Assembly: GCA_003024985.2 (NCBI GenBank) | Contig: PXIH01S0026916.1 | Length of the DNA stretch: 11,173 nucleotides | Source of the DNA: Euperipatoides rowelli | Taxonomy: Eukaryota > Onychophora > Udeonychophora > Euonychophora > Peripatopsidae | Reading direction: 5' to 3' (one strand) | Shown: piece after piece, positions 1 to 8,470 of the stretch | How positions within the stretch are numbered: position 1 is the stretch's first letter | Layout: the number at the start of each line of letters is the position of its first letter | Program-made: the position numbers and the translations under genes | Notes under the pieces: model-generated | The model's input: only the letters and a program-made list of their open reading frames with translations | Database searches by the model: none | What the model was told of the DNA's origin: nothing

Positions 1-517
1 CTATTTTGGGAAGTATGCTAAATTGCTTATTCAAAATGATCACAAACAAACAAACTTTCTGCTTTATATATTGGATACAATGTCCATTGTTTTAGCAGTT
101 AGAATCATGTTTATGGTTCATAAATATTATTTAACTAGCCAACTCTCTTAACTTAAAGCCTACTCTAAACATTTATATAAATAGTAGATACATGTGTTAA
201 ATTCATAGTGAATCTAGGAAGAAAAATAATCAACAAATTATATTACCGTGTATTGAATATTTGTTACACATCACTTTGTGAATAAGTTTACAAACACCAT
301 GTTTATGAATGTTTATGAATGTAAGTTTGAGAAAAATTCCACATGATACTGCACTTTAAGACAAATAAAGTTTTAATAAAAAATTTTGATAATAGCTACA
401 CTAGAAATAGATTTCAAATAGAGACTTTTTACTTAATAACCATAGCATAATTCCTAATATCGACAAGATTTTAAAAAAAAAATAACTATTTTAATTAATT
501 TTGAGTAGGGTATAATC
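1..517. other. AT-rich noncoding DNA, probably intron or intergenic
   Basis: I see no open frame of useful length on either strand and no recognisable repeat. The only local structure is a tandem doublet of a 10-mer (GTTTATGAAT twice, 301-320). If the exon at 2102 belongs to a gene entering from the left, this could be part of its last intron, but nothing here proves it. Confidence 0.5.
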
Positions 518-1289
518 CAGGGGTCTCAAACACGCGGCCCGGGGGCCACGTGCGGCCCTATATGTCATCTAGTGTGGCCCTTTGTCAATCTAAAATAAAG
601 ACAATGATTGCGGCCCGCCTGCAAATGTCTGGCAATTAAAATTTAATGGCTTTTTTTTTATATAAAGTAAAACTTTAAACCAGCGCACTCTAAATATTTC
701 TATCAGACAGTTTTTTTTTTTTTTTGACCTTCAGACTGATAGAAATGTAACATTTTTAGACAGTTTTAATAAATGTTTTAAAACAAACAGAGTTGTTGTA
801 TAAAATCTTTCTTTCAGGCAGCTATTTTTTTAAATATATTTTCAATCAAACAGTCAGATTAGCCACAAATGTATGCTTTTCATCTATTTATAGGTTGTTA
901 TATTGTTAAACATCTTTACTTAACTATCCCAGAAAAAAAAGTTATTCCTCTTTTTAATAAAGTTTATATCTAATATTGTCATGTATAGTGTATATATGAG
1001 TAATATATGGTCAAGTAAATTCAATTATATTATCCCCTTTTTAAGTTACCTTGTTTTTGAATTAACAAAACTACTTTTGAAGTTTAATCTTGATTACCGT
1101 ATTGTATAATTTTCCAATGGATGGGAATAATTTTTTTTTAGGAAGGTGTGGTGGGCTTTGCAATAGACCCTGGGGGGGGGGGGGAGGTAACTACTTGACC
1201 CCTACATTTTATGGTTTGGCCCCGCATATCTTGAGATATTGATCATATTTCCTAATTGGCCCTCCTATTAATTGGGTTTGAGACCCCTG
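518..1289. mobile_element. Non-autonomous hAT-like DNA transposon (MITE), about 770 bp
   Basis: The element begins with CAGGGGTCTCAAAC at 518-531 and ends with the exact reverse complement GTTTGAGACCCCTG at 1276-1289, giving 14-bp perfect terminal inverted repeats. Inside the ends are short GGCCC clusters: several at 536-620 and GGCCCC/GGCCCT at 1219-1263. CAGGGGT-type termini followed by GGCCC-rich subterminal DNA are known for hAT superfamily elements. The interior is AT-rich with no transposase frame, so it would depend on a transposase supplied elsewhere. A 13-G run lies at 1172-1184. The flanking 8-mers GTATAATC and TTCTATGC agree at only four positions, so the expected 8-bp target duplication is eroded, or the copy has been rearranged. 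Its orientation cannot be set. Confidence 0.82.
696..746. repeat. Internal inverted repeat within the hAT-like element
   Basis: ATTTCTATCAG (696-706) and CTGATAGAAAT (736-746) are perfect 11-bp inverted arms around a 29-nt T-rich loop. The word CAGACAG or CAGTTTT also recurs nearby. This may be subterminal structure of the element or chance within simple DNA. Confidence 0.5.
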
Positions 1290-2101
1290 TTCTATGCATT
1301 TATAAATTTCACTTAAATAAAAGTAGACAGAGGAGTTTGAAATTTATGGATTTTACTTTTCATTGTTACTGAGTGGATCATACAATATGTTACATAAGAA
1401 TCAAAATGTTAGTTTCAGCCTTTCAGGTCATGATTTTTTTATTATTTTACATAAATCTCAATTTTAAATTAAATTTAAAATTATTCTAAATTATATATAT
1501 TTTTTAATATTTAATTCCATTCACTTACCATCTAAAAGTTATTAAGACACTCGTGATGGTTGTTTTAAATCTGTAAGATATATTACGGTACCTTAACATT
1601 TAAATAAAAAATATTTATCATACAGAACTGATATACAATACATCTTCATTTCAACATAATTAAATGCTGAATTGGCCTGGCTTATTAATATCAATAAAAT
1701 GTCTATATAGGCCTAGTACAACTGATAATGCTAAATCTATTAAGAATATAAGGACATTCAATTGATTTAATTGTACATAAACGCTTTTCCTCAATCAGAT
1801 CATGCACATACTGTATGTAATTTTTTGCACTCCTAGATATTGAAAAATGTATAACTTATATTGGCAATTTGACAAATATACCGTATTTTAAATTTTATAA
1901 AATCTTACAGAACTTTGTTTGTCATTAAAAAATATTTATTAGTAGCCTATCTTATGCATAAAATTTTTTTAAGTTCATTGGACTGTTTTTTTTAAGAGAC
2001 TTTCTTTTACAAGAAACTAACATTTTAATAAATAAATAAATACAAATTTTATTGTCCCAATTCATTATTAATAAATGTTTTAAAGTATTTTCTTTTTATA
2101 G
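1290..2101 (+). other. AT-rich stretch, probable intron ending at an AG acceptor
   Basis: No open frame or repeat family is visible. The right end is a pyrimidine-rich tract (TATTTTCTTTTTATAG) whose final AG at 2100-2101 fits a 3' splice site. The first word ATAGGCCTAG (1707-1716) recurs elsewhere in the window. Calling this intron depends on the exon call that follows. Confidence 0.5.
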
Positions 2102-2207
2102 GATGGTTAATGCAGTCTTGGAAAAAGAACTGAAAGAAATTCATGCTTTCTCGCAAAAGGTTTATACTTCAGAACAGTGGAAACAGCATCTAGAGTCATT
2201 GTCCTGA
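2102..2207 (+). CDS. Probable last coding exon of an unidentified gene (C-terminal 34 residues)
   Basis: After the acceptor AG at 2100-2101, one frame stays open to TGA at 2205-2207. The other two frames stop early. The first base (2102) would complete a codon from the previous exon; then come 34 codons beginning MVNAVLEKELKEIHAFSQKV and ending EQWKQHLESLS. The peptide is charged and helical in character, with an amphipathic LEKELKEI stretch. This composition is unlike the poly-Asn/Lys/Phe translations of the surrounding AT-rich DNA. No earlier exon is recognisable, so the gene must enter from the left across a long intron. I do not recognise the protein. An alternative is a short stand-alone reading frame starting at the ATG at 2103, which sits in a reasonable context (AGGATGG). 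Splicing and expression are inferred, not shown. Confidence 0.6.
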
Positions 2208-2530
2208 TCCATGGAGATTTATCAGCAATATTTATTGTAAAATATGTAATATAAAATGTTAACATCTTTTTATACATTCCTCAGTATTGGTATTATTTAA
2301 TGCCTTCCTAACAATTTTTCTTTTGTTTTTGTGATATGAAATTTCATATATTCATGATGATATTACTTATTCTTATAGAATTCTCTCATTTTATTTCTTT
2401 TTTTGTTTGATATTAAAATCTTCCTAAAGATTTTCGAAATTCCATTTAGTACAATCAACAATTCTGTCTAGTAAATACTATGTCAGATAAAATAGCATTC
2501 GCCATAAATAAACAAAATGGAAAAATAAAA
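2208..2530 (+). other. Probable 3' UTR of the exon at 2102-2207
   Basis: This AT-rich stretch runs from the TGA stop to two overlapping polyadenylation signals. It has stops in all plus frames and no repeat signature. The extent is inferred from the signals at its right end. Confidence 0.45.
2507..2529 (+). promoter_or_regulatory. Tandem AATAAA polyadenylation signals
   Basis: AATAAA occurs at 2507-2512 and 2524-2529. It is followed within about 40 bases by a T/G-containing stretch (TTGCTTGTTTCACC and onward), as expected for a cleavage site. AATAAA is common in AT-rich DNA; its value here comes from lying about 300 bases after a plausible stop codon. Confidence 0.4.
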
Positions 2531-4797
2531 GCTAAATTTGCTTGTTTCACCTTTCGATTGGTATCACATATATAGTTAGTTTTAGGATTTGTAGAAAAAA
2601 ATCCATGAAATGATAGATGTTTGTAATTAACGATTTAATATTTGGTATATTAGCTTAACTTTTTTACGAGTGTATGCGTAACACCAACACTGAGTGCAGC
2701 TTCTAATTGAGAAAAACAGTGGAAATTATAAATGCTTTTGTGTTGGTTGAATGTTGCACTTAAAAAAAAGCTAACTCTGGAGCTCGGTCATTTCTATATC
2801 TTTCCGTATTGATAAATCTGCTAATGGTTGATTTAAATCAGCTGTTCTCACATAGGCCTAGCGGAAGCAAAGTTTTATTAACTTTTAGTCACATGATCAA
2901 GATGGATAGCAGCTTTATTTTATTATTTACAGTCCTAACCTTTCCCTAACCCTGAACCCTAACTTCTACTATGTATTAAACCCACTATTCCCCAACCCTA
3001 TGATGATGAAGGGGTGAAATAATCTTTTATGTCCGCAATACTGTTAATCAATAATCAACTGTTAACCAATCAGTGGGCACTATGTACTTGAAAAGTTCAT
3101 AATTCCACACTTCCATTAGGCCCTAATGCTGTTCTCAGCCTTGTGTTAATTACCCTCTTTTGCATAGATTAGCCTTGTTGCATAGTAATAGCAATCAGAA
3201 AGTTCCATGATAAACATAGGCATGCAAATTTGTTTGCATAATTTAGAAAAGGAAATTTACATCTTTCTAAATACTGTAGCTTACATTTACTACTAAGTTA
3301 GTACTTATTAATAAAAACTGATAGATTGGCTGTAGAAAAGGATAATTTGATACCAATAAACTTCAGCACCCTACCTGAAAGAAAAAAAAAAGTTCAAAGT
3401 AAGAGCTGTTCACATTTTATTTATTATTGAATGACTTAAAATTTTCAATTATAATTTGAAAATATGATATACAATCATTTAAAAAAATCCTTCTACATTA
3501 TACACATTAAACTGGATTTGAACAGTTCTGAATCTGGTTTATTTATTTTGTCCAGAATTCCTTTCTTATTGAGATACAATAAGCTTTTAATTATTAAGTA
3601 ATATTTGTTGTTTTTATTATTGTAAAATAACTATTTCATTTGTTAATATATATTCCTGCATAACTCAGTGAACATAAATTAGAGTATTTTCTTAAGAAAA
3701 TTTCATTAAAACCATGTGTTGGATTTCAAATGTCACTAAATTTTATTTTATTCTTTTAAGCATGTGATGCCACAAATATACATTTTGATACACTTTCTTT
3801 TAAATGAGAATACATGGTGCCAACCAGTTTTTTATGAGGCCAAAATATTTTTTATAGATAAAGGACTGTTTGCCCCTATTGGACATATCCCAATTTATAC
3901 CAACTATTTTTTTTTTTTNAAATTCTAGTTAAAATATTTATTTTTCCCCACATGGTCAGTTTTCATTTAATTTATTCTCTAATCCTATGTTACATTTGGC
4001 TTTAATATAGGGTTGATTTCTATTTATTCTTTCTTAAAATTGATAAGCTTATCTCAAGTATTCTCAAATTAATAAAACATAAAAATTCTCAAAGTCTTAA
4101 ATGGAGATTTGATTGCTCATTAACACATTCACTTTATTTTACCATTAAAACAATGGGATGGGATCATAGTCTTGAATTGCAATACAACTACTCATTAGTC
4201 CACACATTTCAATAGCTTATTAAAATATATAGAATGAGAAATTAATAGCACGTAATGAGCATTAAATAAATGACAACATTTTAATTAGAAAAATAGTATA
4301 CACTAGTCAAGTAAATTAAAAGATCAAATTTTCTAAAATCAAATTCACAACAAAATTATTGTTATCTTCCATTAAAGTTTACTAGGCTACTGTATGTTAA
4401 AATGATTCAAGATTTAATTATTTATAATGTAGTTTAATTAGAGATTTCGTAAAGAAATAATACAAGTAAATGTAAATTAAAAGTAGAATGTTTAGCTGAT
4501 ATGAAAATAGTTAACATTAATAATGTAAATCATTTTCTTTCCCATTCCAAGTTAATAAAATCAAACCAGGTTATCAAGCCACAATAAATATACTTTAATA
4601 ATGAAACAAATCCTTGGTTGATCTAATCTTTTGGTTTAGAAGGAAAATAATATGAAGCTGACATTAAAAATCGTTATAATAAAAATGTTATAAGTTTTAA
4701 TACTTAAGCTGATGATGTGTTCACAGAGTGGGTCTATAATGTTGCACAGACTATTTACACTAATTTTTCTAATTATCCCACCCCCATCATCATAAGT
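2531..4797. other. Gene-free AT-rich spacer
   Basis: I find no coding frame of interest. The stretch at 2780-3240 is more complex in sequence than its surroundings. It contains ATAGGCCTAG (2852-2861), a CCCTAA-like patch (2933-2964) and a small ATGCAAA/TTTGCAT inverted pair (3222-3239). It may hold an old unclassified repeat. From 3250 to 4797 the sequence is mostly homopolymer-rich AT DNA, with one ambiguous base at 3919 inside a T run. Confidence 0.5.
2933..2964. repeat. Short degenerate CCCTAA-like (telomere-like) patch
   Basis: CCTAACC, CCCTAACCCT and ACCCTAAC occur in succession over about 30 bases, interrupted by TTT and GA. This resembles degenerate TTAGGG or TTAGG telomere units, but it is far too short to be a telomere. 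Confidence 0.35.
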
Positions 4798-5160
4798 TAG
4801 TGTTGGGTAAGTTAGTTAATTTCATTAACTCAGTTAAGTTACAGTAGATTGCTTCCAAATAGTTGAGTTAAGTTAAAACTTAACTTGATTAAAAATTAAC
4901 TGATTTAAGTTAAATGAAAACCATTAACTAAGTTAAGTTAAAATTAAAAATTAACTATATTTTACAGGATCGATGTCAATGATAGGGCGGGGTAGGTGGT
5001 TCTACGATTGAAATCCCCCCCCCCCCCAAAGCTGGGAAATTTTTTTGTAAATTTTTTTAAAATTGGCTAAGCAAAAATTTAACTTTTGTAAAAATTAACT
5101 GAATTAAGTTAAATTTTAATTATTAACTTAATTAAAATTAAAAGAAACTTATCCTTGTGC
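4798..5160. mobile_element. TTAACTTAA-rich miniature element, possibly hAT-derived MITE
   Basis: The left end reads TAGTGTTGGGTAAGTTAGTT. (C/T)AGTGTTGGG is a common terminus of small hAT-type elements. About 360 bases follow, saturated with AAGTTAA/TTAACTT words on both strands, including a perfect AAGTTAA-AAC-TTAACTT hairpin at 4870-4886. The right side mirrors this composition, and read from the opposite strand it gives a weak counterpart of the left terminus (GGATAAGTTTC, about 5145-5155). A GC-rich core at 4984-5038 holds a 13-C run (5015-5027). No reading frame is present. The right boundary and any target duplication are not clear, so the class is tentative. Confidence 0.5.
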
Positions 5161-5339
5161 CAGAACACCCCTCCCCCAACCTCCATTTTCAGATGTGACC
5201 TATCAAGTTATAAAATTTACAACACTACCTGAACACAAAATAGAAAAAAACTTGTAATATTTAGGTAAAGATATGTATTAAATTATATACAAATTTAAAT
5301 AGGCTTATGTATAGAACATTTATTGTATTTTTAATAGTA

Positions 5340-5520
5340 AACTGTTCTCAAATGCTTGTCTGACAAGCAGCCCCTCCGATTACTGAACAACAAAATTTAA
5401 CTTCAAAAATTTTTTTTGTACAATATATACATTTCTTATAAATTTTGAGGTGCTGAATTCAAATCTGACCTTAAATTTTTTTGTGGCACCCACAGATTTT
5501 TTAATAATTAGGCATAACGT
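5340..5520 (-). other. Distinctive noncoding stretch, possible tail of the adjacent pseudogene
   Basis: This contains a perfect odd palindrome TGCTTGTC-T-GACAAGCA (5353-5369) and a less AT-biased block at 5445-5500 (GAGGTGCTGAATTCAAATCT, then a GTGGCACCCACAG segment). From memory, similar GGTGCTGAATTC...CTGACCTT wording accompanies copies of the protein family decayed at 5700-6620 in other genomes. That recollection is unverified. It lies 3' of that pseudogene on the minus strand. The intervening 5521-5699 is plain AT-rich DNA. Confidence 0.3.
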
Positions 5521-5699
5521 TTCTTAGATTAGATTAGAAAATCATTTATAGCATTGTAATAAAAATACCAATTTTAAAGAATTCATTTGGTTGATAATTT
5601 TTCATAAGAACTACCTTTAATATATTAAAAAACAAAGAATAACATAACTGGATATGATTTTAACTAGTTTATTTAAGCCAGCTACTGGATGGAGTCACT

Positions 5700-6620
5700 T
5701 TATTTTATGCCATTTAGATTGCATTATGTGTTCCAGTGGAGTTTCCACACAATCTGTCCAGCAGTAATCTGTTACATGTTGGGTTTCCACCTCCCCTGAT
5801 AATGGTTTTCTATTTTGACAATGTCTCAGTGAAAACATTCACCATGATCATCATTCACCTGTTCGAGGTTTAGAGGGAAATAGGCCTAGTCTAAGTGTGA
5901 ATGTAGGAAGTGAATTTTTAGACTTGTTGCATCCAAGATTTCTGTACATTTTCAACAATGTTTCCATTAATTCTTGATAAATTTCTGACTTGTTATTGCC
6001 TAAAAAAGTTTACACAAACATTTAAAAGCTAGCAGTGTTTCTAATTGTACTTCGGTCAATGTTCAGCCAAACTCATAGCTTGCACTAATTTCTTAATTTG
6101 AGGGCCAACAAATATATCCCTTTTTATTTTGCTTTTTGTGATTTGAGGAAATTTATTAATCCAGCAATGGAACCCTTCTCCATCTTTATCAAGTGTTTTT
6201 ACAAAGTTTTTAATGAATCCTAATTTTTATATGAAGTGAAGGCCAAATTTTAGATCATTCAACTAATGGGTTAGGCATGACATTTATTTCTTCTGGGACA
6301 AGTTTCACAGAAGATGGCCAATCCTTACTATCATAGTGCTTCCATCTAGCCAGACTATTCCATTCACACATAAAACATCAGTATTTCATGNACCTGCTTT
6401 GTAAACCTATAAGAATATTAATTACTTTGAAATCCTCACATATTTGCCACTTTTGGTCATTACATTGAACCTTTTTCAAGAAAAATTTAATGTTATCGTA
6501 CATTTCTTTTATATGCACTGCATTTCTGATTGGTATAAATACATGACAACTGAACACACTTATTTGCAGATTCAAACATTCCAAGAAACTATAAGTGATT
6601 CTGAGATTAATTCTGTGCAG
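5700..6620 (-). pseudogene. Decayed copy of an unnamed multicopy arthropod protein family
   Basis: Minus-strand translation gives a colinear series of conserved blocks split over several frames. In order: an N-side block with KEMYDNIKFFLKKVQ, KWQICEDFKV and GLQSRXMKY (about 6600-6381); CFMCEWNSLARWKHYDSKDW and VMPNPLVE (about 6377-6255); LGFIKNFVKTLDKDGEGF and FVGPQIKKL (about 6230-6088); FLGNNKSEIYQELMETLLKM, then SLKIHFLHSHLD (about 6020-5890); NDDHGECFH (5830-5858); QGRWKPNM (5775-5798); and DYCWTDC (about 5770-5750). From memory, these match a cytosolic-looking protein with no assigned function, repeated many times in arthropod genomes. Its last third carries a conserved HGERFHQDI-like and QGRW...DYCW-like sequence. 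Defects include an in-frame TGA at 6378-6380, at least four other stops and at least three frameshifts, so no product is possible. The N base at 6391 masks one residue. The conserved Cys pair (CFMC) and the WDSR-like motif (here WNSL) suggest a lost metal site, but that is inference. The N-terminal third was not found further upstream. Confidence 0.8.
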
Positions 6621-6659
6621 GAAAAAGCAGGCAACAATATGTTTTGTATACATTAAAAC

Positions 6660-7550
6660 TTACATTTTTGCAGCAAGTTTATTGTACTCTATTGATTAAT
6701 TATAGTGACCAGTTCATAAAATTTATTCAGACTAATAGTAATACTATAGCCAGATTCACTAAATTTATTGTTTGTGTTGTAACTTGTAAGAAATATATAA
6801 TTAATTATCACAGTGTTAACTGTGGAAAACCAAATCTTAAAGATTAATGAAAAAGCAGGTCCGATCATGCACAATTCATAGTGCAATTTGGGACAGTTTA
6901 TGACACCTAAACATGTTACTTTAAGATATTAAAGGCTCTAACATAATGTCTACTTGGATTTTAGGTTGGTTATAATACATGAAATAATATGTTAATATGT
7001 GACTGGGCTGCAGATGAATATTCCTGGTTTGAAGATGTAACAAAAAAGTTCAATACATCACTTAAAAATATCCATAATGAACAATGATGGATAAAATGAC
7101 AATATATTCCAAAGAAAAGAATCATAATGGTCATGGAACAATATACATGTACATTTAATATCATTGTGGTGCCCAGTTTTGAGATGATATTAGGAGATTG
7201 ATTCATAAATAAGATGCTAAATAAACAAAATTTTAATTACGATTTTCTCAAAATCAGGCTAGAAAAAACGGATATCACTTATTGTTTATCAAAATACATT
7301 AGGAGCACCCCATGAAATGAAAAAAAATTGTTCACTGTTCAGTGATATATACTAGTCTTCCAGCGCTAAATCAATTAACATGTATTCAGCACCCACTCAC
7401 ACACACATCCATGCTCCCTCCTTGGCCTGGGACCTAGGACTACAGCCCAACCAACATTGTGGGAGGCCTGTCTGTATTATTATTTAATAAATATATTTTT
7501 TAACTCATCAGGAATTTTAATTCTGTAATAAGAGAAAAAGTTAAATGAAT
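6660..7550. other. Gene-free AT-rich spacer
   Basis: I see no convincing coding segment. I looked here for the missing N-terminal part of the minus-strand pseudogene and did not find it. Short frames at 6689-6886 and 6970-7206 have no conserved motif. A GC-richer island at 7380-7475 (CA repeats, then CCTGGGACCTAGGACTACAG) is unexplained. Confidence 0.45.
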
Positions 7551-7604
7551 AATTTTAAAACTGATTGATTCGAATTCTAAATCGAATCAATCGGTTTTAA
7601 AATT
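7551..7604. repeat. Near-perfect 23-bp inverted repeat (hairpin)
   Basis: The left arm at 7551-7573 (begins AATTTTAAAACTGATTGATT, ends CGA) pairs with the right arm at 7582-7604 with 22 of 23 positions complementary. The loop is 8 nt (ATTCTAAA). The single mismatch is A in place of G (a G:U pair is possible in RNA). No coding frame or T-run terminator is attached. It could be a tiny foldback element, a snap-back replication product or a small-RNA hairpin; the sequence does not decide. Confidence 0.75.
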
Positions 7605-7730
7605 TCTTTATTTTATTTTTGTTTTGAGTTCCATTGCAGAATAAATAAGAAAATGAAACAAAAATTAATGAGCAGTTTCGATCACATTTAATTTGAAAGT
7701 AATTCTATTTTCGTCATCATTTTTTATGCT

Positions 7731-7950
7731 TAGCTTCTATTTATATATATTTATGGATTTAAAAAAAAAATTCATGATCACTCACCTGCAATAGCAATAA
7801 CATTAATGAAGTTCTTGTTTATTATTATATAAGTTAGAGCTACTGTAACTTATAGTTAGAAAGAGCATTGTATTATGAAGTTCTGTTATTTTCCTAATAA
7901 AAGTGGTTTTCCATCTCAGCTGACTATTCCAAGTGCCACATGCTGACAAT
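7731..7950 (-). repeat. Unknown interspersed repeat, copy A
   Basis: This aligns colinearly with 8208-8400. Shared landmarks are a run of A then TTCATGATCACTCACCTGCA (7770-7790), ATAGCAATA, CATTAATGAAGTT (7801-7813), a TTATTATTA tract, a CTGTAACT segment, and CATCTCAGCTGACTATTCCA near 7912-7931. Identity is high in the first 80 bases and patchy after. On the minus strand it contains CAG|GTGAGT (7780-7788), a consensus-grade 5' splice site. Strand is arbitrary; I list minus because of that motif and the neighbouring minus-strand LINE. Confidence 0.6.
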
Positions 7951-8207
7951 AGATATGTGATGTCTGTTCTCAGTTTCATTATCCAAGTTCTGCTCCGAAT
8001 TATTTTATGCACAGTCTTCGTGTATTATTTTATATTTACATTTATGAACGTTTAAATTTCCGACATTACTTTAATTTTTATAATTTAAAATTTAACAAAA
8101 TAAAATGCGGATAAAAGTTTTCAGAGGTAAAACAAAGATAGCATGTCTCGCTCTGGGTGACTATTCTTTTTTTTTTACTAATGATTAATTTTAAATTTTA
8201 TGTTAAT
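7951..8207. other. AT-rich DNA between the two repeat copies
   Basis: No gene or clear repeat is visible. The stretch just before each repeat copy is weakly similar, so the duplicated unit may be longer than I can align by eye. Confidence 0.4.
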
Positions 8208-8400
8208 TAGATTCTGTTTATATTTGAGAATTGAAAAAAAAAATTCACGATCACTTGCCTGCAATAGTAATAATAAATATTACATTAATGAAGTTTTTTT
8301 TATTTATTATTATTATAGAACAGTCAGAATCACTGTATATTTTTAAAAGCATAGGATTCGGATTATCATTTAAGGATCTTCAACCTCAGTTGATATTCTA
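8208..8400 (-). repeat. Unknown interspersed repeat, copy B
   Basis: This is the second copy of the 7731-7950 repeat. Landmarks are TTCACGATCACTTGCCTGCA (8244-8263), ATAGTAATA, a roughly 9-base expansion, ACATTAATGAAGTT (8282-8295), a TTATTATTATTATAG tract, CACTGTATAT, and CAACCTCAGTTGATATTCTA near 8381-8400. Where copy A has CAG|GTGAGT on the minus strand, this copy has CAG|GCAAGT (8253-8261). It directly adjoins the 3' side of the minus-strand LINE, so it could be part of that LINE's 3' UTR. Confidence 0.6.
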
Positions 8401-8470
8401 GATCCGTAATATAATACCCAAATGAACTTAGACGAAACAAATTTACACACTATTAGACTAACTACAAAAT

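Noticed and set aside
1172-1184. 13-G run, paired with the 13-C run at 5015-5027, as related elements
   Set aside because: Flanking sequence is unrelated and the two host elements have different termini. Homopolymer slippage is sufficient.
2933-2964. Interstitial telomere
   Set aside because: It has only three or four degenerate units over about 30 bases, which is compatible with chance or an old repeat fragment.
6804-6826. Small palindrome CACAG-TGTTAA-CTGTG as an operator
   Set aside because: Five-base arms are expected by chance in 11 kb and no gene is nearby.
6444-6847. Plus-strand frames of 70 and 67 codons
   Set aside because: The first lies antisense to the minus-strand pseudogene, which has clear family blocks. 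The second is AT-driven with no motif.
6689-7206. Minus-strand frames of 65 and 78 codons
   Set aside because: Composition is as expected from AT-rich DNA. There are no motifs, and they do not match the missing N-terminal part of the adjacent pseudogene.
7380-7475. tRNA gene or tRNA-derived SINE
   Set aside because: No cloverleaf and no convincing A and B boxes could be found on either strand.
7803-8012. Minus-strand 69-codon frame
   Set aside because: It overlaps repeat copy A, is not maintained in copy B, and has no recognisable domain.
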